DNA from: an uncultured Paracoccaceae bacterium
GTDB lineage: Bacteria; Pseudomonadota; Alphaproteobacteria; Rhodobacterales; Rhodobacteraceae
Direction: 5' to 3'
Length of the DNA stretch: 64,000 nt
Assembly: GCA_947492825.1 (NCBI GenBank)
Contig: CANLNT010000001.1
Location: forward strand, 1,426,001 to 1,490,000
Shown here: one piece after another, positions 1-7,992 of the stretch
How the letters are laid out: the number at the start of each line of letters is the position of its first letter
Numbering within the stretch: position 1 is the stretch's first letter
Notes under the pieces: model-generated
What the model saw: only the letters and a program-made list of their open reading frames with translations
Told to the model about the DNA's origin: nothing
The model's database searches: none
Made by a program: the position numbers and the translations under genes

Positions 1-239
1 TAGGTGCCAACGGCCCAAATCGACATGCCGATACCCACCGTCAAGCCACCAGAGATTGCAAGCAGAACCCCGACCGGCACCACCTGCCCTGCCGGGACAC
101 TTGCCATGGGCCAATATGCCAGTTGCAGGAATATGTGTGCCACGGCATGCAACGGTGCCAGTACGGACAACCCGAAAAGCACCCCAATCACGGCCACAAT
201 CAATCCATTGCGCCGCATTCCGATTTGAAGTCCCGTCAT
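1..239 (-). CDS. Membrane protein of unknown function, cut by left edge
   Basis: I do not recognise this protein. Reading leftwards from the ATG at 237-239, an open frame runs 79 codons to the window edge without a stop. It begins MTGLQIGMRRNGLIVAVIG. It has two hydrophobic stretches, at about residues 12-32 and 53-75, joined by a short segment with two histidines and aromatic residues (HAVAHIFLQLAYWP). An integral inner-membrane protein is likely. It is divergent from the XRE regulator at 347, which may control it. The real C-terminus lies outside the window, so no family can be assigned. Confidence 0.6.
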   Translation of the reverse strand, partial: MTGLQIGMRRNGLIVAVIGVLFGLSVLAPLHAVAHIFLQLAYWPMASVPAGQVVPVGVLLAISGGLTVGIGMSIWAVGT

Positions 240-297
240 CTTCTTTCTCCTATGATGTATCGCGACAGGCATGACATGGGCCGGATCATCAAAACAA

Positions 298-312
298 TTA
301 CCTTGCAGGTAA
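298..312. promoter_or_regulatory. Candidate operator, TTACCT-tgc-AGGTAA
   Basis: A perfect inverted repeat with 6-base arms and a 3-base centre lies between two divergent genes, 34 bases before the XRE regulator start. Its size and position suit a dimeric HTH repressor. Autoregulation by the adjacent regulator is an inference from position only. Confidence 0.4.
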
Positions 313-346
313 GTGCAATCCCGCGTCGGGCTGCTATTCTGCGCGG

Positions 347-1108
347 ATGAACACGTTTTCCGTCCTTCTGCGCGATTGGCGCCAGACCCGCCGCTACAGC
401 CAACTTGACCTCGCGATGGCGGCAGACGTCTCTGCCCGGCACTTGTCGTTTCTGGAAACCGGACGGTCACGTCCTAGTATTGGCATGATCCAGCGCTTGG
501 GCGAGGTGCTGCAACTGCCCCTTGATGCACAGAACCGTTTGCTGACGGCCGCAGGATTTGCGCCCCGCTATGCCGCCACTCCGCTGGATGCCGCGGAAAT
601 GGCACCGGTCACCCAAGCTGTGCGATGGATGCTGGACCGGCACGCCCCCTACCCTGCGCTTGCGCTGGATCAGCTCTGGAATGTGCAAATGATGAATGCG
701 CCCGCGCGGCTGCTCTTTGCCCCTTTCGACCTGACCGAAGGCGGCAGCCTGCTGGAGTTGACGACCAGCCCGTTGATGCCGCAAGTGGTCGAGAACTGGC
801 CGGAAGTGGCCTATCACAGCGCCGTGCGTTTGCGCGCTGAAAGTGCTGCCGCTGGTGGAATTGCAGTATTGGATGCGGCGGCAGATAGGCTTGCCCAAGA
901 CGCGGACCCTGGGATCACCACATCTGGCCCGACGATCCCGACGATTTTTCGCATGGGCGATCAGCGCCTGAGCCTGTTCGGCACAATCGCGCAGTTCAGC
1001 ACCGCGGCAGATGAAACCCTTTCGGACTTGCGGATCGAATTGTTCTTTCCCGCCGACGACGACACCGGCGCGGTATTGCAGCAACTGGCCGGTGACGCAT
1101 GTGACTAG
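347..1108 (+). CDS. XRE-family transcriptional regulator with MmyB-like ligand domain
   Basis: A DNA-binding regulator of 253 residues. Residues 5-60 form a Cro/C1-type helix-turn-helix (LLRDWRQTRRYSQLDLAMAA, then VSARHLSFLETGRSRPS). The rest, from about residue 85, resembles the MmyB-type C-terminal sensor domain (ALALDQLWNVQMMN, then a hydrophobic core). The length is usual for this family. The ligand is unknown. It is divergent from the membrane protein at the left edge, with a perfect palindrome at 298-312 between them, which suggests local control. The ATG has only a weak ribosome binding site. A 6-base inverted repeat (AGCCAG/CTGGCT, 1107-1129) follows the stop but has no T-run. Confidence 0.85.
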   Translation: MNTFSVLLRDWRQTRRYSQLDLAMAADVSARHLSFLETGRSRPSIGMIQRLGEVLQLPLDAQNRLLTAAGFAPRYAATPLDAAEMAPVTQAVRWMLDRHAPYPALALDQLWNVQMMNAPARLLFAPFDLTEGGSLLELTTSPLMPQVVENWPEVAYHSAVRLRAESAAAGGIAVLDAAADRLAQDADPGITTSGPTIPTIFRMGDQRLSLFGTIAQFSTAADETLSDLRIELFFPADDDTGAVLQQLAGDACD

Positions 1109-1333
1109 CCAGAATTGACAAAACTGGCTGTATTCCAACCCTGCGGCAAATGGCTGTTCATGCGACTCTGCTCCGCCAACTAGACCGACAAATTAGTTGC
1201 AGCCTGTTTGCGAAGGTGGTCCGTGGCGGCAGGGCAGCTGTTTGCCAGCGACGGGCACTTCATCATCCAGTGCAACAAAGGCCCGACGCTTTTTTGTTCA
1301 AAGAGGGTTCGCCCCCCGAAACAGTTTTCAGCG
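1109..1333. other. Intergenic stretch between convergent genes
   Basis: These 225 bases separate the 3' ends of the XRE regulator and aglK. I see no convincing gene. Apart from the weak inverted repeat at 1107-1129, a G-rich/C-rich segment just after the aglK stop (about 1300-1320) could form a poor minus-strand hairpin. I cannot call a terminator with confidence. Confidence 0.4.
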
Positions 1334-2425
1334 TTACCGGTAGTATAGCGATTGCCCATTGTGGAATATCTGAACCTTCTCCGGTGCCGCCGCCATCCGC
1401 ACTGATTTGCCACGCAGATCAGCATGGATACCCGGTAACTTACCGATCACTGCGTCGTTTTCGCCAACCTTGTCGAAGTACAGCAACGTCACTTCACCCA
1501 AAGCTTCGGTGATGTTGACCTTGCCTTCAAAAGCGTAGTCGTCGCCGCTGGTTTCCAGCATATCTTCCGGCCGGATGCCAATGTTGACCCGCATCCCCTT
1601 GTCTGCGTCCTGTGTTGGCACGGCAGAGGCAACGGTGCCGCCACCATCCAGCTTGACGGTTGTCTGTGCGCCAGTGCCGACCACTTCGCCCGCCAGCAGG
1701 TTCATCGCGGGTGAGCCGATGAATTGCGCCACAAACTCATTCTCGGGACGCTCATAAAGCTCGAGTGGTGTGCCGACCTGTGCGATGCCTTTGTTGGCCA
1801 GTACAACGATCCGGCTGGCAAGTGTCATCGCTTCGACCTGGTCGTGGGTCACGTAGATCATCGTGCTTTCAGGCATCGATTCCTTAAGCTGCGCAATCTC
1901 AATCCGGGTCGCGACGCGCAAGGCCGCATCGAGATTCGAAAGCGGTTCATCAAACAGATAGACCTTGGGATCGCGGACGATCGAACGGCCAATCGCCACA
2001 CGCTGGCGCTGACCACCGGACAACGCTTTGGGCAGGCGGTCGAGGTATTCGTCCAACTGCAGAATTGTTGCGGCACGGTTCACCGCCTCGTCGATCTCAG
2101 CCTGCGACTTTTTCGCCAGTTTCAGCGCGAAGGACATATTGTCGCGCACCGTCATATGCGGATAAAGCGCGTAAGACTGGAACACCATCGCAATGCCGCG
2201 CTGTGCGGGTGGCACATCATTCACGACTGTGCCGTCGATTTGCAGCTCACCGCCGGTGATCTTTTCCAGCCCCGCGATCATCCGCAACAGCGTGGACTTG
2301 CCGCAACCCGAAGGGCCGACAAAGACGATCAATTCGCCCTGTTTGATATCCAGATTGATGTTTTTGAGCACATCAACCGTTCCGCCATAGGTCTTGGCAA
2401 CATCTGTCAGTTTAAGATCGGCCAT
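1334..2425 (-). CDS. aglK: Alpha-glucoside ABC transporter, ATP-binding subunit
   Basis: The cytoplasmic ATPase that powers the AglEFG importer (UgpC/MalK-type, 363 residues). It has Walker A GPSGCGKS at 37-44, a Q-loop glutamine at 83, the signature LSGGQ at 135-139, Walker B VYLFDE at 155-160 and the switch histidine at 194. From about residue 240 it has the OB-fold regulatory domain usual for MalK-like ATPases (GIRPEDM). It is the last gene of the minus-strand order aglE-aglF-aglG-aglA-aglK, 26 bases after aglA, matching the aglEFGAK operon of Sinorhizobium meliloti. The substrate is inferred from the operon, since MalK-type ATPases can be shared between importers. Confidence 0.9.
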   Translation of the reverse strand: MADLKLTDVAKTYGGTVDVLKNINLDIKQGELIVFVGPSGCGKSTLLRMIAGLEKITGGELQIDGTVVNDVPPAQRGIAMVFQSYALYPHMTVRDNMSFALKLAKKSQAEIDEAVNRAATILQLDEYLDRLPKALSGGQRQRVAIGRSIVRDPKVYLFDEPLSNLDAALRVATRIEIAQLKESMPESTMIYVTHDQVEAMTLASRIVVLANKGIAQVGTPLELYERPENEFVAQFIGSPAMNLLAGEVVGTGAQTTVKLDGGGTVASAVPTQDADKGMRVNIGIRPEDMLETSGDDYAFEGKVNITEALGEVTLLYFDKVGENDAVIGKLPGIHADLRGKSVRMAAAPEKVQIFHNGQSLYYR

Positions 2426-2451
2426 CGGTCCCTCCCGTTAATGCGTCGCGC

Positions 2452-4110
2452 TTAGGCGCGTTTGACCGCAAGGCATACCTGCCACGGTCCTAAGTGTAAT
2501 TTCCCGTCAGCCGAGACATGGGCGCTGCCCAATTCCTCGCCCACCGGATGCCAGTCGCCCTGTGGCAACGCAAAGTCGCTGGGGCTGTCGCTGATGTTGA
2601 ATGCGCAGAATATGGTCTGCGCGTCGGTCTTGCGGGTGAAATAGACCACATCACCCTTTGCCTTGATCCCGTTCTGATCGCCTGACTGCAGCGCCGGATG
2701 AGCGCGGCGAAAAGCAATGGCCTTGCGGTAGTGATGCAGCAGCGCACCTGGGTCATCCTCTTGTGCGGCCGCCGACAGGTGCAGATGCTCGGACGACACC
2801 GGCAGCCAGGTCCGGGCAGCTTGCGAGAAGCCACCGTTCAGATTGCTTTGTTCCCAGACCATCGGCGTGCGGCAGCCGTCGCGGCCCTTGAATTTCGGCC
2901 AAAACTCGATCCCATAGGGGTCTTGCAGATCTTCAAAGGCCACGTCCGCCTCTGCCAGTCCCAGTTCTTCCCCTTGGTAGATACAGGCCGAACCGCGCCA
3001 GCACATCATCAGCGTAGTCATCAGCCGCAAACCTGCGTGGTCAAACCCCCAGCGGGTCGCATGCCGCTTGGTGTCATGGTTGGAATAGGCCCAGCACGGC
3101 CAACCGTCTGCCGCAACCCGGTCAACCCGGTCCATCACTTCAACGATCTGTGCGGCATTGGGGGCGTCGTTGGCCAGAAACTCAAATGCATAGCACATGT
3201 GCATCAGATCATCGCCAGCCGTATACTCGCCCATGATCTCAAGCCCGCGCTGGGCATCACCCACCTCACCTACGGCTGCCGCGCCGAAAGGTTCCAACTC
3301 CGCGCGCAGCTTGCGCAGAAAGTTCAGGTTCTCGGGCTGGTTCTTGTCGTAGAGGTGTTCCTGATGGTTGTAGGGATTCACCTGCGGCGCAATGGTCGCA
3401 TTGCGGCGCTCTGGCGCCAGCGGCGGGTTGTCACGCAATTGCGCATCGTGGACGTAGAAGTTGATCGTATCCAGACGGAATCCATCAACCCCCCGGTTCA
3501 ACCAGAACCGCGCCACATTCAGCAGCGCGTCCTGTACTGCATCACAGTGGAAATTCAGATCAGGCTGGCTGGCCAGAAAGTTATGCAGGAAATATTGCTG
3601 GCGCTCGCCATTCCACTGCCAGGCCGGTCCGCCAAAGATCGACAGCCAGTTGTTAGGAGGGCTGCCATCTGGCTTGGGATCGGCCCAGACGTACCAATCG
3701 GCCTTGGCATTGGTCTTGTCCTGACGGCTTTCGGCAAACCAAGGATGCTTGTCCGAGGTGTGGCTAAGCACCAGATCAATCATCACCCGCACACCCAAGG
3801 CATGCGCAGTTTCCACCACCGCATCAAAGTCCGCCAGATTGCCGAACATTGGATCGACGTCGCAATAGTCGCTGACATCGTATCCAAAGTCCTTCATCGG
3901 CGAAGTGAAGAACGGGCTGATCCAGATCGCATCGACCCCAAGGCTGGCGATATACGGCAACCGCTGCACTATGCCGCCAAGATCACCGATCCCGTCGCCA
4001 TTGCTGTCCTGAAAGCTGCGCGGATAGATCTGGTAGATCACCGCGCCCCGCCACCAGTCGGGGTTCGCTGTGTTGTCGATGGTCAAAGCTGTGCCGGATT
4101 GCACGTTCAT
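2452..4110 (-). CDS. aglA: Alpha-glucosidase, GH13 family
   Basis: A cytoplasmic glycoside hydrolase of 552 residues that releases glucose from the non-reducing end of imported alpha-glucosides. There is no signal peptide. GH13 motifs are in order: DLVLSHTS (112-119), GFRLDT with the nucleophile Asp214, the acid/base Glu282 in VGEVGD, and NHD (344-346) with the stabilising Asp346. The GDGIGDL segment at 38-44 is typical of the oligo-1,6-glucosidase/alpha-glucosidase branch. It lies 9 bases after aglG and 26 before aglK. The exact preference among maltose, sucrose, trehalose and isomaltose cannot be read from the sequence. Confidence 0.93.
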   Translation of the reverse strand: MNVQSGTALTIDNTANPDWWRGAVIYQIYPRSFQDSNGDGIGDLGGIVQRLPYIASLGVDAIWISPFFTSPMKDFGYDVSDYCDVDPMFGNLADFDAVVETAHALGVRVMIDLVLSHTSDKHPWFAESRQDKTNAKADWYVWADPKPDGSPPNNWLSIFGGPAWQWNGERQQYFLHNFLASQPDLNFHCDAVQDALLNVARFWLNRGVDGFRLDTINFYVHDAQLRDNPPLAPERRNATIAPQVNPYNHQEHLYDKNQPENLNFLRKLRAELEPFGAAAVGEVGDAQRGLEIMGEYTAGDDLMHMCYAFEFLANDAPNAAQIVEVMDRVDRVAADGWPCWAYSNHDTKRHATRWGFDHAGLRLMTTLMMCWRGSACIYQGEELGLAEADVAFEDLQDPYGIEFWPKFKGRDGCRTPMVWEQSNLNGGFSQAARTWLPVSSEHLHLSAAAQEDDPGALLHHYRKAIAFRRAHPALQSGDQNGIKAKGDVVYFTRKTDAQTIFCAFNISDSPSDFALPQGDWHPVGEELGSAHVSADGKLHLGPWQVCLAVKRA

Positions 4111-4119
4111 AGTCTTTCC

Positions 4120-5280
4120 CTATTTCACCGACCCGGCCAACAGGCCGCGGACAAGGTATCGTTGCATGGTGAAGAAGACAGCCAGCGGAACCGCGATAGA
4201 CACGAAGGCCGATGTGGCAAGGATTTCCCAGTCACCACCGCGTGTGCCCAAAAGCTCGACCAGCTGTTTTGTCATCACCGTGGTCTGACCAGAGCTGTCG
4301 ATCAGGAACACAAGCGCCACCAGCAGGTCGTTCCACGTCCACAGGAACTGGAAGATTGCAAAGGACGCCAAGGCCGGGAACGACAGCGGAAGGATAATCT
4401 TGGTGAAGATCTGGAAATCTGTCGCCCCGTCGACCTTGGCGTTTTCGATAATATCCCGCGGCAGCCCGACCATGTAGTTGCGTAACAAATAGATGGCCAA
4501 GGGTAACCCGAAACCGGTATGCGCCAGCCAGACGCCCAAATAGCCCTTACCAATGCCGACAGCATTGTGCAGCGACAACAGCGGGATCAGCGCCAATTGC
4601 AGTGGCACGACCAAAAGGCCTACGACCGCCGCAATCAACAAAGCGCGCCCCGGAAAATCCATCCACGCCAGCGCATAGGCGGCAAAGGCCGCAATCAGGA
4701 TCGGAATGATTGTTGCCGGGATCACCACCGTCAGCGTATTGAAAAACGCTTTTGCCATGCCCTCGGCATTTTCCGGGTTGAACAGCACAAATCCGTAATT
4801 GTCCAAAGTGAAATTCGGCGGAACAGTCGCCGTGATAAACATCCGCTGGGCGCGCCCGCTGATCTGTTCATCGTTGCCTTGCCAGACATAGGAACCGTCA
4901 TCATTCAGCGTCAGAACCTCGCCGTCACCCAGATCAGCCGTGTCACCGGCCTGATAGGCATCCAGCGCTCGCGAAGACGTGCCCCAGCTGTCGATAGGCA
5001 GCGGATCACCAAGGCCTTCGGCAAACACGTTGCCCTCGACCACAAAGACACCATTGCCTGCATCGACCCGCGCATCATCGGGATCAAGCGCCCGGATTTG
5101 CAGGGTCTGCTCCGCGGGGAACAGAGATGCCCACCAACCGGAAGAGGTGATCTGATCACCTGTCCGGAAGGACGAGACAAACAGGCCGAGCGTCGGGAAG
5201 ATCCACAGGAACACAAGCAGGATCACCGATATGTTCAATGCCCAGACGACAGCGGGTTTATTGCCAGCCATATTTTCCAT
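4120..5280 (-). CDS. aglG: Alpha-glucoside ABC transporter permease AglG
   Basis: The second inner-membrane permease of the importer (MalG-like, 386 residues). An N-terminal membrane helix (about 12-36) is followed by a polar stretch of about 120 residues that is probably periplasmic (about 45-165). The remaining helices carry the EAA loop (ENAKVDGATDFQIF, then KIILP) that docks on the ATPase. MalG-like permeases are usually about 280 residues, and the extra length is this loop. AglG-type permeases are known to be long, so I read it as a family trait. Its start overlaps the aglF stop by one base. Confidence 0.92.
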   Translation of the reverse strand: MENMAGNKPAVVWALNISVILLVFLWIFPTLGLFVSSFRTGDQITSSGWWASLFPAEQTLQIRALDPDDARVDAGNGVFVVEGNVFAEGLGDPLPIDSWGTSSRALDAYQAGDTADLGDGEVLTLNDDGSYVWQGNDEQISGRAQRMFITATVPPNFTLDNYGFVLFNPENAEGMAKAFFNTLTVVIPATIIPILIAAFAAYALAWMDFPGRALLIAAVVGLLVVPLQLALIPLLSLHNAVGIGKGYLGVWLAHTGFGLPLAIYLLRNYMVGLPRDIIENAKVDGATDFQIFTKIILPLSFPALASFAIFQFLWTWNDLLVALVFLIDSSGQTTVMTKQLVELLGTRGGDWEILATSAFVSIAVPLAVFFTMQRYLVRGLLAGSVK

Positions 5281-6296
5281 CAGCGCATCTCCTTGCGGGC
5301 GTTCTGAACGTTCCAGTACAGGATCGGGGTGACCATCAGCATGATGATCATCGCCGCAGCCGACCCCATGCCCCAGTCATTGGCGCGGAACAGCTTGTCA
5401 TACATGTAGTTGGCCAGCACTTGCGTTTCCCACTGGCCGTTGGTCATCGCAAACACGATGTCAAAGACCTTGAGCGTGGCAATCGTGATTGTGGTCCAGA
5501 CCACAACAATGGTCGACATGATCTGCGGAATCTTGATCTTGAAGAAAATCTGGAACGGGTTCGCTCCGTCTACAATGGCGGCTTCAACCGTTTCTTCGGG
5601 GATGCCGCGCAGTGCGGCCGACAAGATCACCATGGCAAAACCAGTCTGGATCCAGATCAGCACCACCATCAGGAAAAAGTTGTTCCAAAGCGGAATTGTC
5701 AGCCATTGCTGTGGCTCAGTGCCGCCGAAATAATTGAGGTAGAGGTGGTTGAGCACACCGATCTGGGCCACGTCTTCGGGACGCGCCTCGTAGACCAGCT
5801 TGAAGATTACCGATGCACCCACAAGGCTGATCGCCATCGGCATGAAGATGATCGATTTGGCAATGCTGCCCCAGCGCAGACGGTCCGTCAGCTGTGCAAC
5901 CAGCAACCCAAACGCGGTTGAGGCGGCAGGCACCACGATCAGCCAAAGAATGTTGTTCAGCATCGCCTCGCGGAACTTTGGCTCTCCGAACATGCGCGTG
6001 TAGTTGTCAAAGCCGACAAAGGCATATTGGTTGCCTGGCAGCCGCTCTAGAAAGCTGAGCCGCAGCGTGGCGAAGACCGGATAGGCAAGATAAAGCCCAA
6101 GCGCGAAAATCGCAGGAAAGAGGAAGAGCCAAGGCCGGATTTGGTTGGCGCGGTTGATATTGCGCCCGGCATTCGGCCCCTTGGCCGGAAACAACACCTT
6201 ATCGAGAAAGACGTTTGCGCCGTAAAAGTATCCGATACACCCGCCGACACCAATGGCAACGGTCACGAGTCCCAGCAATGCAGGATGCATATCCAT
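5280..6296 (-). CDS. aglF: Alpha-glucoside ABC transporter permease AglF
   Basis: The first inner-membrane permease of the importer (MalF-like, 338 residues). It has an N-terminal helix (about 5-30), a basic stretch, a second helix (about 54-75), and then the transport domain with an EAA loop (EAAIVDGANPFQIFFKIKIP). The start could be Met1 or Met3. It overlaps aglG by one base, which suggests translational coupling. It is separated from aglE by 88 bases containing two strong hairpins. These probably stabilise the aglE message or reduce readthrough, so that binding protein outnumbers permease. Confidence 0.92.
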   Translation of the reverse strand: MDMHPALLGLVTVAIGVGGCIGYFYGANVFLDKVLFPAKGPNAGRNINRANQIRPWLFLFPAIFALGLYLAYPVFATLRLSFLERLPGNQYAFVGFDNYTRMFGEPKFREAMLNNILWLIVVPAASTAFGLLVAQLTDRLRWGSIAKSIIFMPMAISLVGASVIFKLVYEARPEDVAQIGVLNHLYLNYFGGTEPQQWLTIPLWNNFFLMVVLIWIQTGFAMVILSAALRGIPEETVEAAIVDGANPFQIFFKIKIPQIMSTIVVVWTTITIATLKVFDIVFAMTNGQWETQVLANYMYDKLFRANDWGMGSAAAMIIMLMVTPILYWNVQNARKEMR

Positions 6297-6321
6297 CTCC
6301 CCCCAGATTTGTTGGTCGCGT

Positions 6322-6338
6322 TGACCTCTATGAGGTCA
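6322..6338 (-). other. Stem-loop between aglE and aglF (7-bp stem)
   Basis: TGACCTC and GAGGTCA form a perfect 7-base inverted repeat around a 3-base loop. It lies just upstream of aglF on the minus strand and follows the larger hairpin at 6343-6370. No T-run follows, so it is not a classical terminator. Confidence 0.5.
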
Positions 6339-6342
6339 GATT

Positions 6343-6370
6343 GGACGGCGCAGATCAACCTGCGCCGTCC
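6343..6370 (-). other. Strong stem-loop after aglE (11-bp stem)
   Basis: GGACGGCGCAG and CTGCGCCGTCC form a perfect 11-base stem around a 6-base loop, starting 14 bases after the aglE stop. Hairpins in this position are known after binding-protein genes of sugar ABC operons (malE-malF, for example), where they protect the upstream message. No T-run follows, so partial readthrough into aglF is expected. Confidence 0.65.
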
Positions 6371-6384
6371 AGAAGTTGGCTGAA

Positions 6385-7743
6385 TTACTTCAGGCCATCC
6401 CAGCTATTCTGAATGGCATCTGCCACATCCTGCGCCGACGCACCGCCGACATAGTCGACCATACCGGTCCAGAATGTGCCGGCGCCAACAGCGCCCGGCA
6501 TCAGGTCAGAGCCGTCAAAGCGGAACGTTGTTGCGTTCTGCAGGATTTCACCCTGACCACGCAGCGTTGCGTCCGCATAGGCGTCCAGGTTCACACCGGT
6601 GTGCGGTGTCAAGAAACCGGTCTGCGCCATCATGACTTCGTGGGCTAGCGGAAGCTGGAAGAATTCCATCAGCTCCATTGTCGCTTCTGACTCGTTGGTC
6701 ACAGCCATCAGCGTGCCGCCACCCAGAACCGGGTTGCCAAGGTCTTCGCTCGCGAAGGCCGGGAAGTAGAAGAAGTCGGCATCAACACCGATTTCAACAC
6801 CTTCTGGCATGAAAGCCGGAATGAACGACGCTTGCTTATGCATGAAGCACTGAGGCGGCGACGAGAACAGACCAGCGGGGCTGTCGCGGAAGTCGGTTGT
6901 CCCAACTGCTGCAGCTCCACCCGACACCATGTCATCGTTCTTCGCGAACATGCCGAAGGTTTCGATGGCGTTCACAACCTTGGGGTCGTTGAACTTCAGC
7001 TCGTTTGCGACCCAGGCGTCATAGTCTTCTGGCGACTGTGTGCGCAGCATGATGTCTTCGACCCAGTCAGTTGCGGGCCAACCCGTGGCCGGACCGGATC
7101 CCAGACCGATACACCAGGGTGTGTCACCGTTTGCGATCATCTCTTCGCTCAGCGCGATCAGGTCTTCCATCGACTCAGGCAACTCATAGCCCGCGTCTTC
7201 GAAGTTCTCAGGCACGTACCACACCAGCGACTTCACGTTGACGTTGTAGAAGAAGCCATAGAACTGATCATTGCCTTCGGCGTCGCCATAAGTGCCCAGG
7301 TCAACCCAGGACTGACCAGCAGCATAGTTGTCGCCAACCCATGCGGCCATGTCGCCACCCAATGGGGCCAGCAGGCCTTGCGACGCCATGTCAGACGCCA
7401 GACCCGGCTGCGGGAATACAGCGATGTTGGGCGGGCTGCCTGCTTCGGCGTCAATCACGATCTGCTGCTCAAAACCGTCGGACCCCGTGTAGGTCACGTC
7501 AGCGCCGGTTGCTTCTTCGAAGTATGCCAGAACGCTGGAAAAGATTTCGTCCTCCGGGCTCAGCCAAGGGCCAAACACGGTGACAGACTGACCGCTCAGG
7601 TCGGGGGCATTGGCTGCGTAGGCTTCATAGCTGTCCCAGCTGAACACGCCCTCACCGGGTGTGAATACAAGATGGCCATCAGCCATTGCCGGACCCGCCA
7701 GCAAAGCAGCCGCAGCAACACCTGCATAAAGTTTCGTTTTCAT
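6385..7743 (-). CDS. aglE: Alpha-glucoside ABC transporter, periplasmic binding protein
   Basis: The solute-binding protein that delivers alpha-glucosides to AglFG in the periplasm (452 residues). It has a clear Sec signal peptide: basic MKTK, a hydrophobic core to about residue 19, and likely cleavage after AMA. The mature protein belongs to the extracellular solute-binding family 1, with an aromatic-rich, tryptophan-rich binding face (WVEDIM, TPWCIGLGSG). It is first in the operon, with a good ribosome binding site (GGGAGGA) 5 bases before ATG. A candidate LacI operator at 7808-7819 and a TTGACT -35 element (7853-7858, minus strand) lie upstream. Confidence 0.93.
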   Translation of the reverse strand: MKTKLYAGVAAAALLAGPAMADGHLVFTPGEGVFSWDSYEAYAANAPDLSGQSVTVFGPWLSPEDEIFSSVLAYFEEATGADVTYTGSDGFEQQIVIDAEAGSPPNIAVFPQPGLASDMASQGLLAPLGGDMAAWVGDNYAAGQSWVDLGTYGDAEGNDQFYGFFYNVNVKSLVWYVPENFEDAGYELPESMEDLIALSEEMIANGDTPWCIGLGSGPATGWPATDWVEDIMLRTQSPEDYDAWVANELKFNDPKVVNAIETFGMFAKNDDMVSGGAAAVGTTDFRDSPAGLFSSPPQCFMHKQASFIPAFMPEGVEIGVDADFFYFPAFASEDLGNPVLGGGTLMAVTNESEATMELMEFFQLPLAHEVMMAQTGFLTPHTGVNLDAYADATLRGQGEILQNATTFRFDGSDLMPGAVGAGTFWTGMVDYVGGASAQDVADAIQNSWDGLK

Positions 7744-7807
7744 AAGTATCCTCCCATTCGCGCGTTCGCCGCGCCACGTAACGTTCCTTCACGCGATGGA
7801 ATCAATC

Positions 7808-7819
7808 CAAAGCGCTTTG
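7808..7819. promoter_or_regulatory. LacI-type operator, CAAAGCGCTTTG
   Basis: A perfect 12-base palindrome with the central CG typical of LacI/GalR-family operators. It lies 65 bases before aglE. On the minus strand it sits just downstream of a TTGACT -35 element at 7853-7858, so a bound repressor would block initiation. The related half sequence AGCGCTTTG recurs at 7968-7976. Confidence 0.65.
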
Positions 7820-7940
7820 AAGTGATGCCAACGTCATGCATCTGATCGCACAAGTCAACCGAATAAAGCGATTGCGCTATGATCTATTCAGCACTCAAAA
7901 ACCAAGCCAAAGTCTCGCATTGCAGCAAAATCTGACACCT

Positions 7941-7950
7941 AAATCGATTT
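7941..7950. promoter_or_regulatory. Second palindrome, AAATCGATTT
   Basis: A 10-base perfect palindrome with a central CG, 42 bases before the lacI-type gene. It could be a weaker operator for the same regulator or for another LacI protein. Confidence 0.35.
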
Positions 7951-7965
7951 TGGCACTTGAGATTC

Positions 7966-7976
7966 ACAGCGCTTTG
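7966..7976. promoter_or_regulatory. Partial LacI-type operator overlapping the regulator's leader
   Basis: ACAGCGCTTTG shares the AGCGCTTTG part of the operator at 7808-7819 and lies about 17 bases before the regulator's start codon. This is a fitting place for autoregulation. Its left half is imperfect. Confidence 0.45.
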
Positions 7977-7992
7977 GGTGACTTTGCCCACC

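Noticed and set aside
2698-4485. Long plus-strand open frame (595 codons) across aglA and aglG
   Set aside because: It is antisense to two clear genes with intact catalytic motifs. Its translation is Arg/His-rich with no domain pattern, as expected for a high-GC shadow frame.
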